The notes beneath the pieces are model-generated. The model had not been told where the DNA came from. It did no database searches and worked only from the letters and a program-made list of their open reading frames with translations. DNA of 50,913 bases, taken from positions 1-50,913 of the forward strand of contig NZ_BCVJ01000007.1 in the NCBI RefSeq assembly GCF_001591685.1, written 5' to 3'. Within the stretch, counting starts at the first letter, position 1; every line of letters begins with the position of its first letter. A program made the translations under genes and the position numbers. Positions 8,514-18,600 of the stretch are shown here, piece by piece. This DNA comes from Ligilactobacillus murinus DSM 20452 = NBRC 14221. GTDB lineage: Bacteria > Bacillota > Bacilli > Lactobacillales > Lactobacillaceae.

Positions 8514-9005
8514 ATGAAAGGTATACCAGAATATGTGATAAAGATGCGACAAAAGATCGGACATGAGCGTTTATTGTTAGTCGGAGCATGTGTTATTTTA
8601 GAAAATTCTACAGGAAAGATCTTGTTACAGCAGCGAACTTCAGGTGAATGGGGCTTGCCAGGAGGATTGTTGGAATTAGGCGAAAGTTTAGCGCAGACTG
8701 CGATCCGAGAAGTTAAAGAAGAGACGGGTCTAAGCGTAACAGAGCTAAGACAGCTCCATACTTTTTCTGGTGAATATTCGTATGCGACATTAAAGAACCA
8801 AGATAAGATCTATATGGTGACGACACTTTATCAAGTGACTAAATATCACGGCACATTGGTAACTGATCGTGATGAAAGTCTCCAATTCAAGTATTTTTCG
8901 TATGACAAACTACCTAAAAACTTTGCTGGCAACTATAAAAGATATCTCAACTATTATCTTGAAAATGTCAAAGGCCAAGAATCTAAGGGATCCCCCAAAC
9001 AATAG
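8514..9005 (+). CDS. Nudix hydrolase
   Basis: A 163-residue Nudix protein that would hydrolyse a nucleoside diphosphate linked to another moiety; the substrate is not evident. The Nudix box is complete: G-x5-E-x7-REVKEETG-hydrophobic, around residues 51-73 (GGLLELGESLAQ, then REVKEETGL), supplying the Mg-binding glutamates. I start at ATG 8514, 5-6 bases after GGAGGTGA; the longer frame opening at 8385 would read through the preceding terminator. It resembles MutT-like ADP-ribose or NTP pyrophosphatases of lactobacilli in size. No clear terminator follows. Confidence 0.85.
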   Translation: MKGIPEYVIKMRQKIGHERLLLVGACVILENSTGKILLQQRTSGEWGLPGGLLELGESLAQTAIREVKEETGLSVTELRQLHTFSGEYSYATLKNQDKIYMVTTLYQVTKYHGTLVTDRDESLQFKYFSYDKLPKNFAGNYKRYLNYYLENVKGQESKGSPKQ

Positions 9006-9216
9006 ATATAAAGCTCCTAATAAATAAACGTTACTGCACTATCCAATTATTCAAGTAATCTTTCTTTGTGAGCCAAATTATAAAAGTAATCAACTAAAGT
9101 GTAAAGCTATGATTGCATTAAACATAACTGATCCTTTTGTAAGTCAAGCAAAATAAATGATTACAGCTAACTTTTAGTTATACTATAAAAGAGAAGAAAA
9201 AGTAGGAGGTATTATT

Positions 9217-9663
9217 ATGGATAAAAAAGATGAGCAAACAGTTGAAACGCCAAAACAAAAAGCTAACAAAGCTGTGCATACAGCAGCACTTGGGGCAGCT
9301 ACGGTCGCAGCTACTCCGATCCCATTTGCTGATGCCGTCGCTTTGATGCCGATCCAGACTGCGATGATCGTTCAGATCTACCGTGCCTATGGTAAAAAAG
9401 TATCCAAGGGCATGGTCCAAGGTGTACTCAAATCGACTTTTGCAACGACGCTTGGGCGCAGTTTGGCGGGGAATTTATTTAAGCTCGTTCCTGGAGCTGG
9501 GAGCATATTGGGTGGTGCGATCAGTGCGGGGGTCGCTGTTTCAGTCACAGAAGCGATCGGGCAAGTGTTGATCAAGGAATTTGAAGATGGAAATGCGATC
9601 GATCTTGAAAGTCTGAGTTCTATTATCTTAACAGCCATCGCACTTGCTACTAAGAAAAAATAA
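9217..9663 (+). CDS. DUF697 (YcjF-like) family protein
   Basis: A 148-residue protein with a hydrophilic N-terminus (about 20 residues) and an Ala/Gly-rich hydrophobic core. The segments AALGAATVAATPIPFADA and VPGAGSILGGAISAGVAVSV match the DUF697 pattern, and the P-x-P-F-A-D-A element is characteristic. Members are membrane-associated and often fused or adjacent to Era-like GTPases; here no GTPase is next to it, so it is an orphan copy. Start ATG follows AGGAGGT. It is 13 bases ahead of the HAD gene and probably co-transcribed. Function is unknown. Confidence 0.8.
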   Translation: MDKKDEQTVETPKQKANKAVHTAALGAATVAATPIPFADAVALMPIQTAMIVQIYRAYGKKVSKGMVQGVLKSTFATTLGRSLAGNLFKLVPGAGSILGGAISAGVAVSVTEAIGQVLIKEFEDGNAIDLESLSSIILTAIALATKKK

Positions 9664-9676
9664 AAGGATGTATAAT

Positions 9677-10369
9677 ATGAAACGCTATAAGACGCTGCTT
9701 TTTGATGTTGATGATACGTTACTTGATTTTCATGCTGCGCAAGACCAAGCCCTCGACCAACTATTTACTTCAGTCGATATCGAGCCGACCGCTACGGTAA
9801 AATATGCCTATGCGACGTATAATCAAGGTTTGTGGGAAAAGCTAGAACGAAATGAGATCACACGTGATGAGTTGATGGCGACACGGTTTCCGACTTTTTT
9901 TAAGGAGTATTTTGGCAAAGAATTAGCTAACAATAGCTTAAATGATCGTTACTTACAGTTTTTAGCCAATGGTCACCAAGCACTTCCAGGGGCACGGGAA
10001 TTGTTGGAAGAGCTAGCTGCGCGTGATTATGAGCTGTATATCGTGACTAACGGTGTTAAATTCATCCAAGAAAAACGGCTAAGGGAATCTAAGTTTGAGC
10101 AATATTTCAAACAGATCTTTATCTCAGAGACGTTAGGTGCCCAAAAGCCGTCGCAACTCTTTTTTAAACGTGCTTTTGAGCAAATAGCTGGTTTTGATAA
10201 AGCTAAAACTTTGATCATTGGTGACTCTTTGAGCTCAGATATGTTAGGCGGACAAAATGCGGGGATCGATACGCTATGGTTGAATCGTAAGCACCAGGTG
10301 GCTGACCCTAAGATCAAGATCGATCTGGAAGCTAGTTCGCTTGAGCAGATCAGTGATATTTTAAGCTAA
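9677..10369 (+). CDS. HAD-family phosphatase, YjjG/YfnB-type nucleotidase
   Basis: A 230-residue haloacid dehalogenase-like hydrolase. Motif I is FDVDDTLLDF near the N-terminus with the nucleophilic Asp and acid/base Asp; motif II is the Thr of VTNG; the motif III lysine is in QKPS; motif IV is GDSLSSDM. A helical cap lies between motifs I and II. The overall form matches YjjG/YfnB, 5'-nucleotidases that clear non-canonical pyrimidine nucleotides; the exact substrate is inferred. I start at 9677, 8 bases after AAAGGA, rather than 9668 or 9644. It follows the DUF697 gene closely. Confidence 0.85.
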   Translation: MKRYKTLLFDVDDTLLDFHAAQDQALDQLFTSVDIEPTATVKYAYATYNQGLWEKLERNEITRDELMATRFPTFFKEYFGKELANNSLNDRYLQFLANGHQALPGARELLEELAARDYELYIVTNGVKFIQEKRLRESKFEQYFKQIFISETLGAQKPSQLFFKRAFEQIAGFDKAKTLIIGDSLSSDMLGGQNAGIDTLWLNRKHQVADPKIKIDLEASSLEQISDILS

Positions 10370-10379
10370 ATAAATGAAG

Positions 10380-10408
10380 TTGTAATCTCTTTGTACGAAT
10401 GCTATGCT
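10380..10408 (+). promoter_or_regulatory. Possible promoter of the TAC cassette
   Basis: TTGTAA at 10380 and TATGCT at 10403 are 17 bases apart and lie 30 bases upstream of the first cassette gene. A fair sigma-A match, seen by eye only. Confidence 0.4.
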
Positions 10409-10437
10409 TTGGAAAAAGAAGCAAGAGGGGAAAAATC

Positions 10438-10962
10438 ATGAATTGCATAGTAGAACTATACCATTGTAATTATGAAAGCCGTGTGGAAAGTTTTTTAAAG
10501 CATAAAGAGTTACGGATCAGCCACCATAAAGATGACAGTGAGTGGGGCGGAACGGGGATGTATTTTTGGGATAACGAAGGTAATGCAGAATATTGGAAAA
10601 AACAAAAAGATGGTAAGGCAGATATTTTTCGTTGTTACGTTAAGTTTGATGCTAGAAATGATTTACTCGATCTGACTGATTTAAATGTTGAAAAGAGATT
10701 AGATCAATTTATACGGCTTGCTAGTAAAGAACCAAAACTACAATATTTAAAGAAAGCTTCTATTGGGGATAAAATTGATTTCTTTTGTGAAAAATGTAAT
10801 GTTAAATTAGTGAAGTTTTTTGGTAAGTATCCTAAAACCCCTCAAACTGAATTGCTTGATTCAGAAAATAGGGTGCAGAAATTAACTAATCAGGTAAAGG
10901 TTATATATTGCGTAAAAGAAGGAAATGGTGGAATTTTTACTGGAAACATAGAAAAGAGTTGA
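10438..10962 (+). CDS. Putative ADP-ribosyltransferase-fold toxin of a TAC module (CmdT-like)
   Basis: A 174-residue soluble protein. Near the N-terminus ELYHC (His9) is followed by a His-rich stretch and then EWGGTGMYFWDN (Tyr42), with an AEYW helix start. This order, an LYH strand followed about 30 residues later by a W-x-G-x-G-x-YF strand, is that of the H-Y-(E) class of ADP-ribosyltransferase folds; the third catalytic residue cannot be placed by eye. Cys at 116 and 119 could be structural. It is the first gene of a tight trio (5 and 11 bases between genes) ending in a SecB-like chaperone, the arrangement of toxin-antitoxin-chaperone systems. Because CmdTAC has an mRNA-modifying ADP-ribosyltransferase toxin, I favour a CmdT-like role. 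I start at ATG 10438, behind AGAGGGG, rather than 10399. Not proven; it could be another ART-like enzyme. Confidence 0.55.
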   Translation: MNCIVELYHCNYESRVESFLKHKELRISHHKDDSEWGGTGMYFWDNEGNAEYWKKQKDGKADIFRCYVKFDARNDLLDLTDLNVEKRLDQFIRLASKEPKLQYLKKASIGDKIDFFCEKCNVKLVKFFGKYPKTPQTELLDSENRVQKLTNQVKVIYCVKEGNGGIFTGNIEKS

Positions 10963-10967
10963 ATGAC

Positions 10968-11243
10968 ATGTCATTGCTTAACAGAATGGATAAGCTGATC
11001 GAAGGATTAGAGTCAGGAGATACTAAGTTCCTAGAATCCTTAGATGCTGATTTTTATGAATATGCTCAGCAACAAAAAGAAAAACGGAATAAACAGATAA
11101 AAACTAGTATTTTATTAGATACGGTCGTTTCTGCAACATCTAATTCACTTAAAAAGGAAAAAGGTGTTCAACAGGGGATCAAAAAATATACTACAATTAA
11201 AGTAGATCTTGATAATTTAACCTATGAAGTAGATGTGGCTTAA
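10968..11243 (+). CDS. Small antitoxin candidate with chaperone-addiction-like tail
   Basis: A 91-residue protein I do not recognise by family. The N-terminal half is acidic and helical (MDKLIEGLES, ESLDADFYEYAQQQKEKR), the middle is Lys-rich, and the C-terminus (about residues 70-91: KKYTTIKVDLDNLTYEVDVA) is a hydrophobic beta-prone tail. In SecB-dependent TAC systems the antitoxin carries such an exposed C-terminal segment that the chaperone binds, so the gene fits the antitoxin slot by size, place and tail. The start at ATG 10968 lies 5 bases after the toxin stop; AAGAG precedes it. The longer frame opening at 10908 lies inside the toxin gene. The role is inferred from context. Confidence 0.5.
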   Translation: MSLLNRMDKLIEGLESGDTKFLESLDADFYEYAQQQKEKRNKQIKTSILLDTVVSATSNSLKKEKGVQQGIKKYTTIKVDLDNLTYEVDVA

Positions 11244-11254
11244 GGGAGTAGACT

Positions 11255-11644
11255 ATGAAACCAGCGATAGAATTAGAAAGATATGAAATTGAAGAGTTAT
11301 CTTATGTTAGAAGTGTAGATAATGAAGACTTAGGATCGGATAATTTGAAGTTGGCAATAGAATCGGGAATGACTGAGGATAGGAAAAACGGCAAGGTCAC
11401 ATTAAAGGCAAAATTTGTTGATCAAGGCGAAAATAAGACGATAGTGGCTCGAGTGAGTGGGTACTTCACGATCAATTCAGAGAGTGAGCAAGAAAATTAT
11501 TTGGTAGTTAATGGAGCTGCAATCATTTTTCCTTATCTACGAAGTGCCATCTCAATGGTTTCATCTTTAGATAGTTCAGATGCTGTGTTGATCCCCACGG
11601 TAAATATACTATCCTTATTAGAAGAACAGGCGAAAGATAAGTGA
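11255..11644 (+). CDS. SecB-like chaperone of the TAC module (CmdC-like)
   Basis: A 129-residue protein with the SecB fold pattern: strands in GKVTLKAKFVD and VARVSGYFTI, then the signature VNGAAIIFPYLRSAISMVSS, which corresponds to the FPY-R helix of SecB, and a VLIPTVNILSL stretch like the PPxNF segment near the SecB C-terminus. Classical SecB is absent from most Firmicutes, so a copy directly after a toxin/antitoxin pair is best read as a dedicated TAC chaperone that folds or protects the antitoxin. Start ATG 11255 follows AAGGGAG. The gene ends 56 bases before the rpoB -35 element. The family call is good; the client is inferred. Confidence 0.7.
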   Translation: MKPAIELERYEIEELSYVRSVDNEDLGSDNLKLAIESGMTEDRKNGKVTLKAKFVDQGENKTIVARVSGYFTINSESEQENYLVVNGAAIIFPYLRSAISMVSSLDSSDAVLIPTVNILSLLEEQAKDK

Positions 11645-11699
11645 TAAAAAGGTATGTCCAACAATAACGAATTAGTTTTCAGAAAACGCCCAAAAAGTA

Positions 11700-11728
11700 T
11701 TGACAGTGTCATCTTTTCTTGCTACACT
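11700..11728 (+). promoter_or_regulatory. rpoB promoter
   Basis: A consensus TTGACA at 11700 and TACACT at 11723 with a 17-base spacer. This is the best sigma-A promoter in the window and gives a long leader (about 225 bases) before rpoB. Confidence 0.85.
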
Positions 11729-11773
11729 ATATAGATGCAAAAACTGTGAATTTAGTTGTTTGATACGATCTAT

Positions 11774-11850
11774 TGTCCGGATCAGACAAACGAAGAAGCA
11801 AAAATAGTGAGGTTTATTTTATTAAACATGATCTGTTTTTGCTTTTTTTT
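11774..11850 (+). promoter_or_regulatory. Structured rpoB leader with terminator-like hairpin
   Basis: A first hairpin pairs TTGTC (11774) with GACAA (11785). Then AAGCAAAAATA (11796) pairs with TGTTTTTGCTT (11834) enclosing a smaller GTTTA/TAAAC stem, followed by eight T. It looks like an attenuator between promoter and gene, so rpoBC would be partly controlled by premature termination. What opens it is not visible. Confidence 0.6.
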
Positions 11851-11958
11851 GTCAAAATTCACTGAAAATTTTTGCAAGAAGTTATTTGTAACATAATTGT
11901 AATATTAATTTTCAGTTGTAGCAGCGATTTACAGTAAATATTTTGAGAGGTGAACAAC

Positions 11959-14900
11959 TTGGCAGGACATTTAGTAAAATACGGCAAACACCGTGAACGC
12001 AGAAGTTATTCTCGAATCAAAGAAGTTCTAGATCTGCCTAACTTGATCGAGATCCAAACAGACTCTTACAAATGGTTCTTAGACGAAGGTTTGCGTGAGA
12101 TGTTTGAAGACATCATGCCGATCGAAGACTTCGCGGGGAACTTATCACTTGAATTTGTCGATTATCAATTGTTAGAACCAAAGTACACAGTCGATGAAGC
12201 ACGTGAGCACGACGCTAACTACTCAGCACCATTACACGTTACTTTGCGTTTGATCAACAAAGAAACGGGAGAGATCAAGTCACAAGACGTTTTCTTTGGC
12301 GATTTCCCATTAATGACAAAGCAAGGTACATTCATCATCAACGGTGCTGAACGTGTTATTGTCTCACAATTAGTTCGTTCACCCGGCGTATACTTTAACT
12401 CTGAATTAGATAAAAATGGCCGTGAAAACTACGGTACAACGGTGATCCCTAACCGTGGTGCTTGGTTGGAATACGAAACAGATGCTAAAAATGTCGCTTA
12501 TGTACGTATCGACCGCACACGTAAGATCCCATTGACAGAATTGATCCGTGCTTTGGGTTACGAATCAGATTCTCAAATTCTTGAAATGCTCGGTGAAACT
12601 GATGCATTGATGAATACTTTGGAAAAAGATATCCACAAGAACATGGAAGATTCCCGTGTTGAAGAATCCTTAAAAGATATCTACGAACGCCTACGTCCAG
12701 GTGAACCAAAGACAGCTGATTCTGCCCGTAGTCTTTTGACAGCTCGTTTCTTTGATCCAAAGCGTTACGATCTAGCCGCTGTTGGTCGTTACAAGATCAA
12801 CAAGAAGCTTGATTTGAAGACACGTTTGTTGAACACACGTGTAGCTGAAACTTTAGCTGATCCAGAAACAGGTGAGATCATCGTCAATAAGGGTGATCTT
12901 TTAGATAAGGTCGCTATGGAAAAATTAGCTCCTTACCTCAAGCGTGATGACTTCAAGATGGTAACATTCCATCCATCTGAAGAAGGTGTGGTCCAAGAAC
13001 CAATGACCTTACAGATCATCAAGGTCTACTCTGAAACAGATCCAGAACGCGTGATCAACGTGATCGGTAACGGCAATGTGCCTTTGGAATACAAGCACAT
13101 TACACCAGCTGATATCTTGGCTTCTATGAACTACTTCTTCAACTTGCAAGAAGGTCTAGGTAGCGTTGACGATATCGACCACTTGGGTAACCGTCGTATC
13201 CGTTCTGTGGGTGAATTATTACAAAACCAATTCCGTATCGGTTTGACACGGATGGAACGTGTGGTTCGTGAAAGAATGTCGATCCAAGACATCGCAACGG
13301 TAACACCACAACAATTGATCAATATCCGTCCAGTTGTTGCTTCGATCAAGGAATTCTTTGGTAGTTCCCAGTTATCCCAGTTCATGGATCAAACAAACCC
13401 ACTTGGCGAACTTACTCATAAACGTCGTCTTTCAGCCTTAGGGCCTGGTGGTTTGACACGTGACCGTGCTGGCTATGAAGTTCGTGACGTTCACTATACG
13501 CACTATGGCCGTATGTGTCCGATCGAAACGCCTGAAGGTCCTAACATCGGTTTGATCAACAGTTTGTCCACTTATGCTCGTGTTAACAAATATGGTTTCG
13601 TGGAAACACCATATCGTCGTGTTTCTTGGGATACACATAAAGTTACTGATAAGATCGACTACTTGACAGCTGATGAAGAAGATAACTATGTCGTAGCTCA
13701 AGCTAACTCACCATTAAACGATGATGGTTCATTCGTTGATAATGTTGTTATGGCGCGTCATAAAGATGAAAACATCGAAATTTCCGTTGATAAAGTCGAC
13801 TACATGGACGTGTCACCAAAACAAGTTGTTGCGGTCGCTACAGCATGTATTCCTTTCTTGGAAAACGATGACTCTAACCGTGCTTTGATGGGTGCTAACA
13901 TGCAGCGTCAGGCTGTTCCTTTGATCAAGCCACATGCTCCATTAGTTGGTACTGGTATTGAATATAAAGCCGCTCATGACTCCGGTGATGCTTTGATCGC
14001 TGACCATGATGGTACAGTTGAATACGTTGATGCCCGTGAGATCCGCGTGCGTCGTGAAGATGGTTCTTTAGATACTTACAAGCTAATGAAATTCCGTCGT
14101 TCTAACGGTGGTAAGAACTACAACCAAACACCGATCGTACGTGTTGGGGACCATGTTGATGCTGATGATGTGTTAGCCGATGGTCCATCAATGGAAGAAG
14201 GGGAATTAGCTTTAGGGCAAAACCCACTTATCGCTTTCATGACTTGGGATGGTTACAACTTCGAAGATGCTATCGCTATCAACGAACGTTTAGTTAAAGA
14301 AGATGTTTATACTTCGATCCACATTGAAGAACATGAATCCGAAGCTCGTGATACAAAACTTGGACCTGAAGAAATGACACGTGAGATCCCTAACGTTGGT
14401 GAAGATGCGTTGAAGAACTTGGATGAGTTCGGTATCGTACGTATCGGGGCTGAAGTTAAGGATGGCGATATCTTAGTTGGTAAAGTTACGCCTAAAGGTA
14501 TGACTGAATTATCAGCTGAAGAACGCCTATTGCATGCGATCTTTGGTGAAAAAGCACGTGAAGTTCGTGATACTTCCTTACGTGTGCCTCACGGTGGTGG
14601 CGGTATCGTCCAAGACGTGAAGATCTTCACGCGAGAAGCTGGCGATGAACTAGCACCTGGTGTTAACATGATGGTTCGTGTTTATATTGCACAAAAACGT
14701 AAATTGCAAGTCGGCGATAAGATGGCTGGTCGTCACGGTAACAAGGGTACAGTCTCAGTCGTTATCCCTGAAGAAGATATGCCATTTATGCCAGATGGTA
14801 CACCGATCGACATCATGCTTTCTCCAATGGGTGTGCCTTCCCGTATGAACATCGGGCAAGTATTAGACTTGCACTTGGGTATGGCTGCACGCAAACTCGG

Positions 14901-15567
14901 TATCCACGTAACTTCACCAGTTTTCGATGGTGCACGTGACGAAGATATCTGGGCAGCATTGAAAGAAGCTGGTCTTCCATCCGACGGTAAGACAGTTCTT
15001 TACGATGGTCGGACAGGTGAAGCCTTTGATAACCGTGTTGCTGTTGGTGTCATGTACTACATGAAACTCGCTCACATGGTCGATGATAAGATCCACGCTC
15101 GTTCAATTGGACCTTACTCCTTGGTCACACAACAACCTCTTGGTGGTAAAGCACAATTTGGTGGTCAAAGATTTGGGGAAATGGAAGTTTGGGCCCTTGA
15201 AGCTTATGGGGCAGCTTACACCTTACAAGAAATCTTGACTTACAAGTCTGATGACGTGGTCGGTCGTGTTAAGACTTACGAAGCTATCGTTAAGGGTGAA
15301 CAAATTCCACAACCAGGCGTGCCTGAATCATTCCGCGTTTTAGTTAAGGAATTACAATCACTTGGTCTTGATATGAAAGTGCTTGACGCTCAAAAACAAG
15401 AGATCGAATTGCGCGACATGGACGAAGATGATGATGACATCATGAAAGTCGATGCACTAGCTAAAGTTTCTGAAGCAGAAAAAGCTAAGCGCGAAAAAGC
15501 AGCAGCTGAAAAAGAAGCAGCAGAAGGCTCAAAACCAGCCGAAGAAGAAACAAAAGTTGAAAAGTAG
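11959..15567 (+). CDS. rpoB: DNA-directed RNA polymerase subunit beta
   Basis: The 1202-residue beta subunit forms the active-site cleft with beta' and is the rifampicin target. Hallmarks seen: the rifampicin region with [20 protein letters not shown] and [25 protein letters not shown], the GYNFEDAI element, and [11 protein letters not shown] near the catalytic centre; the tail is an acidic/Lys-Ala-rich extension. I start at TTG 11959 ([11 protein letters not shown]), since AGAGGTG before it serves as ribosome site; the GTG at 11950 lies inside that site. It is in an operon with rpoC, 41 bases downstream. Confidence 0.98.
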   Translation: MAGHLVKYGKHRERRSYSRIKEVLDLPNLIEIQTDSYKWFLDEGLREMFEDIMPIEDFAGNLSLEFVDYQLLEPKYTVDEAREHDANYSAPLHVTLRLINKETGEIKSQDVFFGDFPLMTKQGTFIINGAERVIVSQLVRSPGVYFNSELDKNGRENYGTTVIPNRGAWLEYETDAKNVAYVRIDRTRKIPLTELIRALGYESDSQILEMLGETDALMNTLEKDIHKNMEDSRVEESLKDIYERLRPGEPKTADSARSLLTARFFDPKRYDLAAVGRYKINKKLDLKTRLLNTRVAETLADPETGEIIVNKGDLLDKVAMEKLAPYLKRDDFKMVTFHPSEEGVVQEPMTLQIIKVYSETDPERVINVIGNGNVPLEYKHITPADILASMNYFFNLQEGLGSVDDIDHLGNRRIRSVGELLQNQFRIGLTRMERVVRERMSIQDIATVTPQQLINIRPVVASIKEFFGSSQLSQFMDQTNPLGELTHKRRLSALGPGGLTRDRAGYEVRDVHYTHYGRMCPIETPEGPNIGLINSLSTYARVNKYGFVETPYRRVSWDTHKVTDKIDYLTADEEDNYVVAQANSPLNDDGSFVDNVVMARHKDENIEISVDKVDYMDVSPKQVVAVATACIPFLENDDSNRALMGANMQRQAVPLIKPHAPLVGTGIEYKAAHDSGDALIADHDGTVEYVDAREIRVRREDGSLDTYKLMKFRRSNGGKNYNQTPIVRVGDHVDADDVLADGPSMEEGELALGQNPLIAFMTWDGYNFEDAIAINERLVKEDVYTSIHIEEHESEARDTKLGPEEMTREIPNVGEDALKNLDEFGIVRIGAEVKDGDILVGKVTPKGMTELSAEERLLHAIFGEKAREVRDTSLRVPHGGGGIVQDVKIFTREAGDELAPGVNMMVRVYIAQKRKLQVGDKMAGRHGNKGTVSVVIPEEDMPFMPDGTPIDIMLSPMGVPSRMNIGQVLDLHLGMAARKLGIHVTSPVFDGARDEDIWAALKEAGLPSDGKTVLYDGRTGEAFDNRVAVGVMYYMKLAHMVDDKIHARSIGPYSLVTQQPLGGKAQFGGQRFGEMEVWALEAYGAAYTLQEILTYKSDDVVGRVKTYEAIVKGEQIPQPGVPESFRVLVKELQSLGLDMKVLDAQKQEIELRDMDEDDDDIMKVDALAKVSEAEKAKREKAAAEKEAAEGSKPAEEETKVEK

Positions 15568-15608
15568 TAAACACTCGTATTTCAAAATAAGAAAGGGAGG
15601 TCGGTCCT

Positions 15609-18600
15609 TTGATCGATGTCAATAAATTCGATAGCATGCAAATCGGCCTTGCTTCATCCGATAAGATCAGAAGCTGGTCTTATGGTGAAGTCAAGAAGCC
15701 AGAAACGATCAACTATCGTACGTTGAAACCAGAAAAAGACGGTCTGTTTGATGAACGGATTTTCGGACCTACAAAAGACTGGGAATGTGCCTGTGGAAAA
15801 TACAAGAAAGTTAGTTATAAGGGCGTTGTGTGTGACCGCTGTGGCGTTGAAGTCACACGTGCCAAAGTTCGTCGTGAACGGATGGGTCACATCGAACTTG
15901 CTGCCCCTGTAACACATATCTGGTATTTCAAAGGTATCCCTAGCCGTATGGGTCTTGTGCTTGACATGAGCCCTCGTGCCCTTGAAGAGATCATCTACTT
16001 TGCATCTTATGTGGTTACTGATGGTGGGGACACGCCTTTAGAAAGAAAACAACTCTTAACAGAACGTGAATATCGTGAAAAACGTGAAGAATACGGTGAC
16101 GGCTTTAAAGCAGCAATGGGTGCTGAAGCTATTCGGACACTTTTACGCGATGTAGATCTAGAAAGAGAATGTGCTGAATTAAAAGAAGAATTAAAAGAAG
16201 CCACCGGTCAAAAACGGACACGTGCCGTTCGCCGTTTGGATATTTTAGAAGCCTTCTTGAACTCTGGCAATCATGCTGACTGGATGGTAATGGATGCAAT
16301 TCCTGTTATTCCACCAGATCTACGTCCAATGGTCCAACTTGAAGGTGGCCGTTTTGCAACAAGTGACTTGAACGACTTATACCGTCGTGTTATCAACCGT
16401 AACAACCGTTTGAAACGTTTGCTCGACTTGAATGCACCTGGCATCATCGTGCAAAACGAAAAACGGATGTTGCAAGAAGCTGTTGATGCTTTGATCGATA
16501 ACGGTCGTCGCGGTCGTCCGGTAACAGGTCCTGGTAACCGTCCATTGAAGTCCTTATCTCATATGCTTAAAGGTAAGCAAGGTCGCTTCCGTCAAAACTT
16601 GTTAGGTAAGCGTGTTGACTACTCTGGTCGTTCGGTTATCGACGTTGGTCCTAAGTTGAAACTTAACCAAATGGGTATCCCTCATGAAATGGCTTTGGAA
16701 TTGTTCAAACCATTCATGATGCGTGAATTGACTAAGCGGGGGATGGCTTCTAACATCAAGAATGCTAAACGTAAGATCGATCGTCGTGACGATGATATCT
16801 GGGACGTTTTAGAAGATGTTATCAAAGAACACCCAGTTCTTTTGAACCGCGCCCCTACATTGCACCGTTTGGGTATCCAAGCCTTTGAACCTACATTAGT
16901 TGACGGTAAAGCTATGCGCTTGCATCCACTTGCCTGTGAAGCTTACAATGCCGACTTTGACGGGGACCAAATGGCTATCCACGTGCCATTATCTGATGAA
17001 GCTCAAGCAGAAGCACGCTTGCTCATGCTTGCTGCGCACCACATCTTGGCACCTAAAGATGGTAAGCCGATCATCTCACCATCTCAAGATATGACGATCG
17101 GTAACTACTACATCACGATCGAAGAAAAAGATCGTGAAGGTGAAGGTATGATCTTCAAAGACGTTAACGAAGTTCGCACAGCTTACCAAAACAACTACGT
17201 GCACTTGCACACACGTATTGGTTTGCAAGCATCTTCCTTGGCGGCTAAAGGTACACCATTTACAGACTGGCAAAAAGATCGGATCTTGGTGACAACAGCT
17301 GGTAAAGCGATCTTTAACGAGATCTTACCAGAAGATTTCCCATACCTTAACGAACCGACTACAGAAAACTTGTCCGGTAAGACGCCAGATAAATATTTCT
17401 TAGAACCAGGTCAAGATATTCATGAATACTTGGCAGAAGCAGATCTTGTAGCGCCATTTAAGTCTGGTTTCTTATCAGACATCATCGCTCAAGTCTACAA
17501 GGACTACAAAGTTACTGCTACAGCAGAACTTTTGGACCGCATGAAAGATCTAGGTTACTACGAATCAACTAAGTCTGGTTTGACAGTGGGGATCGCTGAC
17601 GTTACTGATCTTGATGAAAAACCAGAGATCGTTGAACGTGCTCACAAAGAAGTTGCGACAGTTGCTAAGCAATTCCGTCGTGGTTTGATCACAGAAGACG
17701 AACGTTACAACCGTGTTATCGCTATTTGGAACAAGGCTAAAGATGATATCCAAGCTAAGCTAGTTGAAAAGATGGATCCATCTAACCCTATCCAAATGAT
17801 GAGTGATTCCGGTGCTCGTGGTAACATCTCTAACTTTACGCAGCTCGCTGGTATGCGTGGCTTGATGGCTGCTCCTAACGGTAAGACAATGGAACTTCCA
17901 GTTATTGCGAACTTCCGTGAAGGTCTTTCTGTGATGGAAATGTTTATCTCCACTCACGGTGCTCGTAAAGGTATGACTGATACGGCGCTTAAGACAGCTG
18001 ACTCTGGTTACTTGACTCGTCGTTTGGTAGACGTTGCCCAAGATGTTATCATTCGCGAAACAGACTGTGGTACTGACCGTGGTTTAGATGTTACAGCTAT
18101 CCGTGAAGGTAACGAAATGATCGAACCATTATACGATCGTATCTTAGGTCGTTACACGATGAAGGCTGTTAAACATCCAGAAACAGGCGAAGTTATCGTT
18201 CCAGCTGATGTTATGATCGATGAAACAATGGCACAACAAGTTGTTGAAGCTGGAGTTGAAATGGTCACGATCCGTTCAGCCTTCACATGTAACACACGTC
18301 ATGGTGTTTGTGAACACTGCTACGGCCGTAACATGGCTACGGGTGATGAAGTTGAAGTGGGTGAAGCAGTTGGTACTGTGGCTGCTCAATCTATCGGTGA
18401 ACCTGGTACTCAGCTTACGATGCGTACGTTCCATACCGGTGGGGTTGCCGGAGACGATATCACACAAGGTCTTCCTCGTGTGCAAGAAATCTTTGAAGCT
18501 CGTAATCCTAAGGGTCGTGCAACGATCACAGAAGTTACGGGTGTCATCCAATCAGTTGAAGAAAATCCAGCTGAACGTACAAAAGAAGTTACAGTTCAAG

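Noticed and set aside
11950-11958. GTG 11950 as rpoB start
   Set aside because: It lies in the ribosome-binding sequence of the TTG at 11959, and the family begins with [11 protein letters not shown].
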